Source of the DNA: Gracilaria caudata
Taxonomy: Eukaryota; Rhodophyta; Florideophyceae; Gracilariales; Gracilariaceae
DNA length: 56,146 nucleotides
Assembly (NCBI GenBank): GCA_030374735.1
Contig: JASCIV010000061.1
Span: 1-56,146, forward strand
Reading direction: 5' to 3'
The notes beneath the pieces were generated by a model that made no database searches, was not told the DNA's origin, and saw nothing but the letters and a program-made list of their open reading frames with translations. Positions 8,807 to 19,200 of the stretch are shown here, piece by piece. Numbering within the stretch: the stretch's first letter is position 1; each line of letters opens with the position of its first letter. A program made the position numbers and the translations under genes.

Positions 8807-11800
8807 TCAACTTGGTTTTGATTTAGCTTCCTGTTTCAACCTGATTCCATACACATATGGTCCCCTTACCCCTCCATGGTTATGCCTATCCCATTCTCCT
8901 GTCACCTCAAGCTTAAGTACTTTCGAAAAAAAATCCTTGATGCGGTATATCTTTAGCTTGTCCTTTTCCGTACTGCATTTCTTATGATAGTCATCCTTTA
9001 AGTTACACAAGCGAACATAATCTCTTGAAGTTTGCCAGTTTGTATTGCCGGTGAATTCGTAAGCGTTTGATAGGTACTGTGCGAATCCCCGATACTCGTG
9101 ATCATCTGAAGTCAAGACAGATTCAAGGATCTTCTGTCGATTCTTCGGCGTCGTACCAGTATCACCAAAGCCACTGCCCCCCGACTTGCGACCAGGATCA
9201 GGCCCGTTTCCGCTAGGACGTTCCTTTGCAATCCTTTTACCATCATTCTTGCCGCGAGAATTGGAGCCTTGGGTTGGTCTCACTCGTTTAGGACGAGAGT
9301 TATGTCTGGACTTTGAGCCTGACTTAGTGTTAGCACGACTCTGTTGCAAAGTCCCAGTTCCGCCTGACTCATTTTTCTCACAAAAAGCCTTCACGTACTC
9401 ATGGGGAGCTGGGATTGATTCATTTGGGGACGATGTCTTCCCAGAGCCTTGATACCCAGGAGTTGAAGTCTGTGACAGCTTTGCTGTAACATGTTCTTGG
9501 CCTGCAGTGTGGTGTGATGATCCAGATCCCGGCACAATGTGACCAACAGTGCTTGGATGAGAACTCGTCAATGCCGCGGCAGAGATGCGCCCGTTAACCT
9601 CTTCTTTCGTGTCTCGGAGGTTGAGGCTTGGATCTTGCTGCCCTTGCCGAAGAACTGTGTTTGCCTGCGGGTGACGGACGTCTGCATTAGGTCCCATTTG
9701 AAAGAGAACGTGATGCGATGAAATCTCTGGAGCTCGAACTTGCAGTGGGCCCATGGGGTGAGGCTGCGAGGGGTAGACACTCGTTGAGAACCGCGCTTGG
9801 TTCATGTGTCCCGCTAACATGGTGTGGTCATAAACACCGCTTCCATACACGCCATACGTTAGCGGAAACATCCCTGGAACTGCAACTTTCTGTGAGTGGG
9901 CTGTGGGCGGGTGAACAGAGTTCGGTTGTTCCCCCGCGTTCAGTGGGTGAGCGTTCAACATGGGCAAGAATTGTCGAACGCCATATAGCTGATGGGTTCG
10001 AACGTGATGCGAATTCGGGGGGTTTGTACCGTCTCCATTGCCAAAAACGCGGGCAGGGCCTACGTCATTTGCGTGTAGAACGGAACTCATAACCAGTGGA
10101 CTTGGAGACATTGTCACAGTAGGCATTTGGTTCACGTGAATCGGAGCGGTGGAAAACCGAGGTGCGTACAAAGAGTCCAATTCAGTAGGCATTGACGTCG
10201 GAAAGGGTTGTTGCGAGGCATGGTGTGCAGGGGAAATATTTGTTTGCTGCCTCATGTTTGCCTGCAATGGCGGTGAGGACAAGGGAGCCACAAACTCATG
10301 AGATGCATGCTGAACACCCAGTGTTAGTGATGGATGATGCCCAGTTCTCTGTGGCTGATGCGACTTTTCGTGACTATTTTTGACGTCTTTACTCCCCCTA
10401 AAGCGATCAATCGGATGAGATGACACGGCACATGGGAGTAGAAGTGGGTGATGCGTGCTGCCAGAGGGCAACGAACCTCGTCTCTTCCTCGGAGAAGGAG
10501 GTGCAATAGCGTCGGTTTCTTGCGAGATGATAAACTGTTGGACTTCTGAAATTTGTTCGTTCGCTGCAGCTGGGTCTTCTTTACGATGTGACTCCGTGGA
10601 TACCTTTGGAAACGACGCAGCAGAGGGTCGTGGTGCCAGCATCTCTTGATCTGGTGTTGAATCAGAAGAAGCAAAGTCATTTCTAGCATATGGGACTGGG
10701 GGCTGAGGTCCTCTTGGTTTTTCATTTTCACCTTTGCCTTCATTACGACCAAAGTCTTCGTCAAAATGATTATGAGGCCTTTCTTCCTCTTTAAATGGGC
10801 TTTGCTGGACGACAGAATACTTCATACTTCCTTCGATTTGTTCCATATCTTCGGACTTATCGTTCCCAGTTGTGAAAAGACCGTCTGACTGCTCTGCATC
10901 ACCTCCTTGTTGCAAACACTGACCTTCAACGGCACGACTCTCTGGCGACAACAGCGCGTCTGAAGATAATCGCGGATCCGCATCGACGTATTCATGGGCA
11001 GATATTAAGGCCTGCTCTATCGATTCCGGTTGATCATCCATCGGAATAGCTAGAGCTCCATCTACTAAACACGCGGTTGTATCCATGGGCAGAAGAGAGT
11101 CTCCTCCCCTTGAAGAACCTGGTAGATAGGGCGAAGATTGCTCCCCTTGCAGTAGGGCCCATAATGATGGCAACAAATAACCTTTTCCGGAAGTGCTGTT
11201 TACTTCCTCATACTTTACGACCTCAGTTTCGGCTTCAGGCCACTCCACAACAAGTTTCTCTTCTTCATCCTGAAATCTTCGCTTCCACACTGCGTTTGCA
11301 GCAAATACTTGCTTCATGACTGTCATTGCTTTAACTGCTCTACACCTCGCATGGTGCCTGTCAATGATGCGCTCTGGGTATGTTTCCCCGATTTCAATAC
11401 CGCATTTCTTCAGTAAATCTCGCGGGGCTTTCCACGGTCGATGTATGTACTTAGCTGGCAGTTTCGCCAATTCCGGAAGCCATCGGCGAACATAATCACC
11501 ATTTGGGTCCTGCCTGTAGGCTTGCCTGACTGGATTAACTAGCGTCGTCACAGGAAACGCATCGGTGTTACTGCCAGCTGTCCATTGCCAACCTAATGCA
11601 TTGGACGAGTGATCTCCGTCAACAAGAAGCCTATAAAACTGCCTTAATCCTTTAGACCACGGCAGCAACAAGTACTTCGTCAGGAAACATGCCAGGAGAA
11701 ATCTCATTCGGTTATGAATCCAACCCGATTCACGCAACTGCCGCATTGCGGCATCTATAATGGGATATCCCGTAGCCCCATTTCGCCAACGATCGAATAA

Positions 11801-13186
11801 ACCATTATCTTTTGCCCAAGGAAACATGGAAAACTCTGGAATCAACGGTTTCGAGTTCATGTCGGGGAAGTGGTAAAGAACGTGGAAAGAGAAATCTCTA
11901 AGGCAAAGGTTCTTCAGGAACGCTCGTGCCGATTGAGATATGTGTGGAAAACGTACCCTCGACTTCCCGTAGAGGACAATAAATTCTTGTTCTGTATGGT
12001 CCTTCGATGTGCCAGGTTTTCGATGTGATCCTAAGCGCCGACTACTTGGAGCCAGAATATCTACTGTCGAAACGGTTTCTCTTCCAGCTTTACGGACTCT
12101 TTTGTTACGGATACTTCCAGGTTTGTCGCTAACCGTAGCTTGATACTTGCGAAGTGGGGCGCTCGATCTTGTACCCAGCTTGAGGCTTCTCGGCAATTTG
12201 GTCTGATCCCATCGCGAAACTCGCAATTTTGTGGCATGGTACATCCGCCGCGGACTTATTTCCCCAAAGCGAATGTGTGGACTCAGTCGACTTGTACCTT
12301 CAAAATGTTGCCTACACCGACTCTCGCCGAAAATCGGGAAGACTTCGTTCAGAAAGCGATCTAGCTGCCTTTTCGCTTGTGCACTTCCCGGCTTCCAAGC
12401 CTTTGCTAGCTTCTCTCCCATATCGTCCGAAATATCGAAACTTAAGCGATCTAAGCCAGCAGACTTTATAATCGTGGATATTGGCTTCAAGCAAGACGGG
12501 GATGGAAGTGGATGAGGAGGAGGGGCTACCGTCATCCATGCGCTCATGTACTCATGGAAGGTTTCAAAGCGAGGACAAGTTTCAGAGCTGACTAGCTCCC
12601 AGGGTTCAACCAGCACTTCGGCCTTGAAGCTCTCTGCGGTGAAGCCTTCAAGCGCCAGCTCCTCTCGCAACTCTTCATCTCGTTTTAGTAATTGTGGTTC
12701 GTAACACCGATTCCAAAAGACTGCATCGGCGCCTGTGTCCACAAGGAAGCGTCGCAGCTCTTCAGTGCTTTTGCCCTCGCGGGTGTAAAGCTGCACACCG
12801 AGTCGACACAAATCGTTTTGCAACTGTTTAAGAGATTGGCAAAGCCACCATTGTTTGACGGTTCCCAAGTCTGCTCCGAAGCCGTCAGAAGGATCCCAGA
12901 CAAACAGAGGAACAACTGGACCGCCACGTTGGGCGGCAGTGAACAGCGCCGGATGGTCCTCAACGCGCAAGTCGTTGCCGCGGTACCATACCACGCTGGG
13001 CTTCCGAAACCACTTTGTGGAGGTGGGGGGCGTTTCCAAGGGGGAGAGACGCGGAGAGGGCGGGGAAAGGGATATGACAGGCGGCGGGGTAGTTCGGCGA
13101 CGTTTGGGAGGCGGAGACTGTGTGCGGGGTCGTCGATTCCTAGACTGCCGTTGAACGGAAGGAGAGTGGCTGGTGGTGCTTTGCAT
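8807..13186 (-). CDS. Cryptochrome/photolyase-family flavoprotein with long tail and RFX-like winged helix
   Basis: A 1459-residue protein from the first ATG (13186); the frame extends further only through a GTG. After a basic, proline-rich leader, the photolyase homology region runs from about 62 to 640. The N-terminal antenna domain starts with VVWYRGNDLRVEDHPAL. The FAD domain has SRLSPHIRFGEIS (299-311), the GLFDRWRNGATGYPIIDAAM block and GWQWTAGSNTDAFP (532-545), then DPNGDYVRRWLPEL. An unusual basic insertion of about 70 residues interrupts the FAD domain near 322-421. About 730 low-complexity residues follow (Ser, Pro, His, Gln and Met rich). A final folded segment (about 1365-1451) resembles an RFX-type winged helix, ending YVYGIRLK. 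The likely chromophore is FAD. Whether it repairs DNA or signals cannot be told. No intron; G-box CACGTG sites lie upstream at 13612-13617 and 13934-13939. Confidence 0.88.
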   Translation of the reverse strand: MQSTTSHSPSVQRQSRNRRPRTQSPPPKRRRTTPPPVISLSPPSPRLSPLETPPTSTKWFRKPSVVWYRGNDLRVEDHPALFTAAQRGGPVVPLFVWDPSDGFGADLGTVKQWWLCQSLKQLQNDLCRLGVQLYTREGKSTEELRRFLVDTGADAVFWNRCYEPQLLKRDEELREELALEGFTAESFKAEVLVEPWELVSSETCPRFETFHEYMSAWMTVAPPPHPLPSPSCLKPISTIIKSAGLDRLSFDISDDMGEKLAKAWKPGSAQAKRQLDRFLNEVFPIFGESRCRQHFEGTSRLSPHIRFGEISPRRMYHATKLRVSRWDQTKLPRSLKLGTRSSAPLRKYQATVSDKPGSIRNKRVRKAGRETVSTVDILAPSSRRLGSHRKPGTSKDHTEQEFIVLYGKSRVRFPHISQSARAFLKNLCLRDFSFHVLYHFPDMNSKPLIPEFSMFPWAKDNGLFDRWRNGATGYPIIDAAMRQLRESGWIHNRMRFLLACFLTKYLLLPWSKGLRQFYRLLVDGDHSSNALGWQWTAGSNTDAFPVTTLVNPVRQAYRQDPNGDYVRRWLPELAKLPAKYIHRPWKAPRDLLKKCGIEIGETYPERIIDRHHARCRAVKAMTVMKQVFAANAVWKRRFQDEEEKLVVEWPEAETEVVKYEEVNSTSGKGYLLPSLWALLQGEQSSPYLPGSSRGGDSLLPMDTTACLVDGALAIPMDDQPESIEQALISAHEYVDADPRLSSDALLSPESRAVEGQCLQQGGDAEQSDGLFTTGNDKSEDMEQIEGSMKYSVVQQSPFKEEERPHNHFDEDFGRNEGKGENEKPRGPQPPVPYARNDFASSDSTPDQEMLAPRPSAASFPKVSTESHRKEDPAAANEQISEVQQFIISQETDAIAPPSPRKRRGSLPSGSTHHPLLLPCAVSSHPIDRFRGSKDVKNSHEKSHQPQRTGHHPSLTLGVQHASHEFVAPLSSPPLQANMRQQTNISPAHHASQQPFPTSMPTELDSLYAPRFSTAPIHVNQMPTVTMSPSPLVMSSVLHANDVGPARVFGNGDGTNPPNSHHVRTHQLYGVRQFLPMLNAHPLNAGEQPNSVHPPTAHSQKVAVPGMFPLTYGVYGSGVYDHTMLAGHMNQARFSTSVYPSQPHPMGPLQVRAPEISSHHVLFQMGPNADVRHPQANTVLRQGQQDPSLNLRDTKEEVNGRISAAALTSSHPSTVGHIVPGSGSSHHTAGQEHVTAKLSQTSTPGYQGSGKTSSPNESIPAPHEYVKAFCEKNESGGTGTLQQSRANTKSGSKSRHNSRPKRVRPTQGSNSRGKNDGKRIAKERPSGNGPDPGRKSGGSGFGDTGTTPKNRQKILESVLTSDDHEYRGFAQYLSNAYEFTGNTNWQTSRDYVRLCNLKDDYHKKCSTEKDKLKIYRIKDFFSKVLKLEVTGEWDRHNHGGVRGPYVYGIRLKQEAKSKPS

Positions 13187-14952
13187 GCCCGGTAAGTTTG
13201 AGCGAGGAGCGTCGCGATGGGGATAGAGAGGATCACGGAACACGCTTCATCTGGAAGCGGTTCTTTACTGAATGAGAGGGCTCGCAGTCGGACTCGTCAC
13301 CGAAGAGTTGGGAGGGTGTATTGATGACAGTCGTCGGGTAGTAGAAGCGAAAGTGGAATGCTCGGACTGCGAGCCTCGGGGAGCGCGCCAATGCTGAACG
13401 GAAGCGACGGGGTGAGGGTGGGGGCAGGGTCGGGGGTGTGTATTGTACGTGTGCGTGTGGAGGAAGGGAGCGAGAAGGAGAGCGAGGAGTGTCAACGGAG
13501 TGGCAGGGCGCGCGGAAGGGGAGAGGCTGCAGCAGGAGTTGCAGCGGAGCCGATGATTTGCAGACACGAAGCCAACGAATCCGGACGAACGAAAACTCGT
13601 GTGGCGGTTGTCACGTGTTAGCGCGAAATTTGCCCAGCTCGCCCAGGGTCAGGGTGGGGTGGGTGCTGGGGTGCGCTATCATGATGATACTGTATCTTGC
13701 AAACCATTCTCTGAGAAACCATCGAAAGGTCACAGCCACTGCTTGCCTAGGCCAAAGCCCAGATCCCATTTTCTACGACCTGCGAAGAGTCCGGAACCTG
13801 CAAGTACCGTCGTAGTTCTCGACTGTTACATCATGTACACCATGCTGTTGTGCAACAATAGCCATTCCTTACGGTGTACAACGTCCCCCGATCTTTGCCC
13901 TCAGCGTCGCGTTTTCCGCCGAGACGACCCCCGCACGTGCTGTGTTCCACTGGGTGTATGTTCAGGGAGAGCGTACCTCCTGCATCATGCCGCACGGGCT
14001 GGCGCTTGAGCTGGAGCGCGGGCCGGCTGCGAGTCGCGTCGCGCAATTGACGCCATAATTTCTTGGGCCAGGAGTGTAGCGTAGCACGAAGCAATCTATC
14101 GATCAACGGTACGTTTGTTGTGAGTGGCTGATATTCATGTGATTACTGCTCTCAATGCGGAGTCTCTTCCTTGTGATATATTCTATTTACGCAATTCTGG
14201 GATCCGCGGCGGTGGCGCTACTGTTTACCATGCGTGAGGGACGATGGAGGTGGGAGTCCCTCACTTTCGTTGAAGGTATAAAGAGACGCAATGTAAGCCA
14301 CTGTTCACAACCACGCTTCAGTTCGGTTTTCAGGTACCTTAACATCGTCGTGCATACTTTGCCGCGCACAGGAGAAGGTATCGATGAAGTTGCCGAATCT
14401 TGTACTTTAGTTCTGCGCTCAAATTGTGCGCCGACGAAGGCTTGTAGATATTCCGGCATTGCAAGTGGAGCATGTCAGATGGTCAATGCGCAACATTCAC
14501 TTGAAGCGCAGAACAGTGGCACGGTAGTAGTGACGACCCATTCACGAGCAGGCCTCTTCCGCTCTTCGACGCATTCTCAAGCTATCGTTCATTCTTCCAG
14601 TGAGGCGAAAACACCTATCTTTACGGATCATGTTCTCATCCGTTAACGACTTCTAACGAGTGAAGGTCTTAACACGGTACGACCTGAGAATTTACAAGAT
14701 TGAGGTCTGGTGCTTCCTTGCTACGCATAGAGAGTAACAAAAGGAGTTTTTAAATGAGGGCAGTAAACTTTATTGAAGCTACAGCAAGGGTAAAGAGGGC
14801 TATCCCTAAGGTTAGCCCTCACCCCCTCTCTTTTTTTACAGGTGCAGTAGTTTAATTACTATTTGCTGCAGAGCGTCTCTGTTCAAAGAAACACTCCCTC
14901 ACCAGTTAGACCAACACTCTTTCAGGCCATTTCTTGACGATATCTGTAACTG
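13187..14952. other. Intergenic region upstream of the cryptochrome gene
   Basis: About 1.8 kb without a supported gene. The part nearest the cryptochrome start (13250-13650) is GC-rich with GT-rich runs on the plus strand. Frames at 14155-14646 (+) and 14187-14459 (-) overlap each other and match nothing I recognise. An 8-bp hairpin GAGGGCTA/TAGCCCTC lies at 14795-14820. Confidence 0.4.
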
Positions 14953-15312
14953 TCAATCCTCGACGATCTTGAGAGGGCGGAAAACATATTCTTCGAGACA
15001 AAGGCCGCAACGGACAACGTAAAAAAGATGCTCTAAGTCATTCAGCACATTAGGGCGACACTCGCACAAAAGCCTCTTTCCTGACAAATTCGGCCCGGGT
15101 GGATGGAGAAACGGAGTGCGGCCCACCAAAAGCTGAGACATAGCCACTTCTGCTTGCCTAGATACTCTGTTTCCGATAGAAGAGCCCTCACCCCTTTGCA
15201 TGCAAAACAGCCATGAATATGAGATGCAGCTATACCGAGTCCGAAATGTACGGGTGTAATCTTGTCCGCTGCGAACCTTCGTGACGAAGGCATCTGAATG
15301 TTGTTGTATCAC
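14953..15312 (-). pseudogene. Possible decayed retroelement fragment (RNase H tail-like)
   Basis: A minus-strand frame without a good ATG encodes, near 15000-15160, a stretch reading AMSQLLVGRTPF, then LCEC, then DLEHLF and a later cysteine. This loosely recalls the C-terminal tail of LINE-type reverse transcriptases (QLLTGxxxF, C-x-C, EHLLxxC). The overlapping frame 15042-15293 is also open, which would fit a frameshifted relic. No reverse-transcriptase core is present in the window. Chance similarity is quite possible. Confidence 0.22.
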
Positions 15313-16299
15313 AGAGCGCTAGACACGCTAAGTAGAATGAATGAATAAATGCAGTTTAATTCAAGTAGAACGCATCGAAACAATCATCATCATTATGGCT
15401 ATCTCATAGCCCTCGTAACTTCCAACGTTCTTTAGAATAAACGCCTTCCAAAGGCTTTCGTTTTACGTCCGTGCATACCCGTACCTGTTGCCGAAGACAC
15501 CGAAGGGTACGGATCTCTTCGTACTATGAAGTTCGTAGATACAAAGGTATCTACCGAAGGTACGTATCTACGTTTGGATGCCTGGCTGTTGCCTTCGTAG
15601 GAAGCTACACGTAGGCGTTTCCGACAACGTTGACACATGTATACTGGTAAGTCGCACTGATCCAAAAACTTTTTGAATTTAATTCAGGTTCGTTCCAAAC
15701 CCGCGGGGCCTCGCGGCCCGTTGCGGCGGTTGGGAAGGGAGTGGCTCACATCCAACCGTCTGCGTCCGCAGCGCACGCAAAACGCCATCCAAATTTTTTT
15801 AGTCAAAAGTGCAAAATCTGTTGGCCGTCTTACAGAAAGCCATTGCGAGTGCTGTGCGCTGGCCACAACCAGCCACCGGCAAATCGCACTCGCAGTGCCT
15901 ATACAAACAAATTGAAAAATCGCGCTCTGTGCGCTTCGCCCGCTGTTAATCAGCTGCCTGTCTGCTACACTGCAGCATCAGCCCGCTGAACGCGCTCCAC
16001 CGCGAAGTCGTCGACGAAGGACGTCGCAGCTCATTCTCCCAAGCTTTCTTTCGTTCCTCCGCCGTTCTTCTCCCCATCTCTCCCCTTTCTGTTCTTCTTG
16101 CTTCCCTCTCCCTTCCCCTTTCTTCCCCATCCCCCTTTCTCACTCATCCAGTCGCTCCACTGCGCGCCCACCTTTGCCTACCACCTCTCTTCAACTACGC
16201 TCTCTTCTCTATATATCGCTTATAACTTCTATATCTCGTCTGCATCTCCCGTTGTTTACCCCCCTTCACATTGCTTCAACCTGCTCCCCGTTTCTCTAC
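15313..16299. other. Intergenic region upstream of CHD1
   Basis: No gene is supported. It contains the GTATCTAC/ACGAAGG repeat cluster (15480-15610, listed separately). A 12-bp imperfect hairpin has arms CATTGCGAGTGC (15841-15852) and GCACTCGCAGTG (15886-15897). A long pyrimidine-rich stretch (about 16030-16299) forms the likely leader of CHD1, with TATA-like ATATAT near 16210. Confidence 0.45.
15480..15610. repeat. Cluster of short palindromic repeats (GTATCTAC, CCGAAGG/CTTCGTA)
   Basis: A perfect 8-bp stem, GTAGATAC-AAAG-GTATCTAC, lies at 15535-15554, and a further GTATCTAC follows at about 15564. Interleaved are GAAGGGTAC, CTTCGTAC, GTTCGTAG, CCGAAGGTACG and CCTTCGTAG. These are variants of the ACGAAGGT motif that recurs elsewhere in the window. 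The cluster is about 700-800 bp upstream of CHD1. Confidence 0.55.
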
Positions 16300-19200
16300 A
16301 TGCAATCCCCTCCTCCCTCCGGGGACGACCCCTCTCCTGTTGTCCAAGAGCCAGTCCTTTCTTCTGACGAGTTGCGTTCAGGAAGATCATCCCCATCATC
16401 TTCTATACATAATTTCCGCAACAATGCCCGTTCTAATCCAAATTCTTCACCACAGCAACATTTATCGTCCCCCGAACACTCCCCAAGCTCTCCGGACCGC
16501 AATGACTCTTCTTCATCTTATCATCATGACGAAGATGTTAACGAGGATGATGATGAAGACGACGCCGATGTTCAGGTTGAACTCGAGGATGCGATGGACC
16601 ATGCTGACAACGACCAACACCAAATAACCGACCACATTCCGAATCAACAAATGGCGTTGGCAAACGGCGACCATCCCGATAGTGACAGTGATGATCAGTC
16701 CAATGCGGTTCGGAGGAGACGTCGCTCACAACCAAAACTCGTCATCCCAGAAGACATGCGTGATGATACTCGCTACTTCCGTCGCTCCTCGCGCTCGAGG
16801 CATGCTCCAGAACGTCTCTCAATCTCCCCACCAGAGTCTCCCGGCCCTTCCAGCGTCGGGAGTGATTCGGACTACAAGGCAGACGATGGTAAGTTCAATT
16901 TCTCTTTTAACTACTGCTCGCTTTCGGTTTACTCTTTTGTTTGCTCTGACACATGTCTTCCTCATCTACTCGCCATGTTTATTTGTATGACGCAGCTGAC
17001 AAAGACGAGGAGGAAGATGAGGAATATGAAGACCTCGACGATGACGATTTCACTTTGCAACCAAGTAGGAAGACAAGATCTCGTGGAAAGCGATCCTCCT
17101 CCAGACAGGCGCGTCGTGCTAATCGATCAGAGGCCAGTGGCGCTGATGACCGCGATGACGATGCTAATGCATCTCCATCCGACTCTGATGGTGATTGGCT
17201 CTTGGATGGGACACCTGGAAAACATATTGGCAAACGGAGACGTAAATCTTCTCGGCACCCAAAGAAGCGACGGCGAACGCATTCGATCCCGGCCGATGAT
17301 GAGGCATTCCGAAGTTCGCGTATCAATAGTCGGACAGGTGGTGCAGTGAATTACTTCGAAGGGGATGATCTTTCAGAGGAGGAAGCTGCTATTCTCGCAG
17401 CGAAGCAGGCTGAAGAAGCTGCAGATGCCAACATTCCAGGCGTTGACCAAGTCTTGGACTACCGCGTTATGGAGGGAAAACCACATGCGGGTGAAGACGG
17501 TGGACCTTACACCGATTTTGTTGTCTCCAACGTTGAATTCAAGATCAAGTGGACAAACATGTCGTACCGAAAATGTACTTGGGAAACTTGGGGCAACCTT
17601 CAACTCTACAAAGGAGCCAAAAAGGTCAGTAACTTTGTCAAGTCTGCTGAAGAAATAAGAAAAAATGTCTTGAACCATGCGACTCCAGATGAAATTGAGG
17701 ACCTGCGTGTAACTATGGACGAGAACAGACAGCTCTTCAAAAGCTATGAGATTGTTGACCGTGTTATTGCTCAAAGAGAGACTGAAGAATCGGGTACAGA
17801 GTATCTCGTCAAGTGGCATACTCTCACTTATGAGGATTGCACTTGGGAGAAAAGATCTGATCTTAGTTCAGAGGCTGACATGAAAGCCATAGATGCATTC
17901 AGTGACAGAGAACAAGCTGTTTTGTCTGCGACGAGCAAGAAGCGTTTCAATCCCTTCAATGTCAAAGACGATAGGCCTAAAATGAAGCGTATGACTGAGC
18001 AGCCAAAGTTTCTTCACGGGGAGGGGCGAACTCTCCGACCGTATCAGCTTAACGGTCTGAATTTCCTCGCTTTTGCCTGGACTAAGCGCAACAACGTCAT
18101 TCTTGCCGATGAGATGGGTCTTGGGAAGACTCTACAAACTATATCTTTTCTTGGCTGGCTAATGTATGCGCGGAGTATCCATGGTTTGTTTCTTGTTGTA
18201 GTGCCGCTGAGCACAATAGCAGGGTGGGTTCGGGAATTCGCGCGATGGGTACCGGACATGAACGTGATTTGCTACGTTGGTAACTCCAAATCGAGAGCCA
18301 TGATACGTGAGCACGAGTTTTTCTCGTCTGCCAAAGGAGGCATGGAAAAGTTCCACACGCTCCTCACGACTCCCGAACTTCTGATGCAGGATGTTGACTA
18401 TCTTGGAGAGTTCAAGTGGTCCATGATTGCTGTGGACGAAGCTCATCGTTTGAAGAATGAAACAAGTGCTCTGCACACCACTATTGCCAGTCTTCGCTCT
18501 GCTAACCGTTTATTAGTCACAGGAACTCCACTGCAGAATTCAGTTCGCGAGTTATGGGCACTTTTGCATTTTCTGAACCCAGCCAAGTTCCCAAGCGCTG
18601 AAGCATTTGAGGAACGGTTTTCTTTTGCTGCGTTGAGAGATCCAGAGCGCGTAAGCGAACTTCACAACACGTTGCGTCCCTACATTATTCGTCGTCAGAA
18701 GGGTGACGTCGAAAAGTCTTTGCCTAAAAAAACTTACGCCGTGCTTCGAGTGGGAATGACTTCTGCACAACAGCAATACTATCGTTGGTTACTAACTAAG
18801 AATCTAACAAAGTTGAATGAAGCTGGGAAAGCGAGAGGTGTTGGTAATACTTCCAGTATCCGAAACCTTCTCATGGAATTGAAGAAGTGTTGCAACCATC
18901 CTTACCTTTTCCCCAATTATGAAGACACTTCTACTCCAACTACAGTGGAAGAATTAATTCGTGCCTCCGGAAAGATGATTCTTTTGGACAAGCTTCTGCT
19001 ACGTCTCAAGGAAAGAGGACATCGAGTGCTTATTTTTTCTCAAATGGTGAAGATGCTGGACATACTTCAGGATTACTGCCGTATGCGGCAGTTTCCATTC
19101 CAAAGATTAGACGGCAGCGTTGCGAACCAGGTTCGCCAGCGGGCTGTCGATCACTTTAACGCACCAGACTCTACTGACTTTATCTTCTTGTTGTCAACCA

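Noticed and set aside
14155..14646. Plus-strand 163-codon frame starting with a hydrophobic stretch
   Set aside because: The overlapping minus frame is equally open, there is no domain or repeat pattern, and the protein composition looks random after the first 25 residues.
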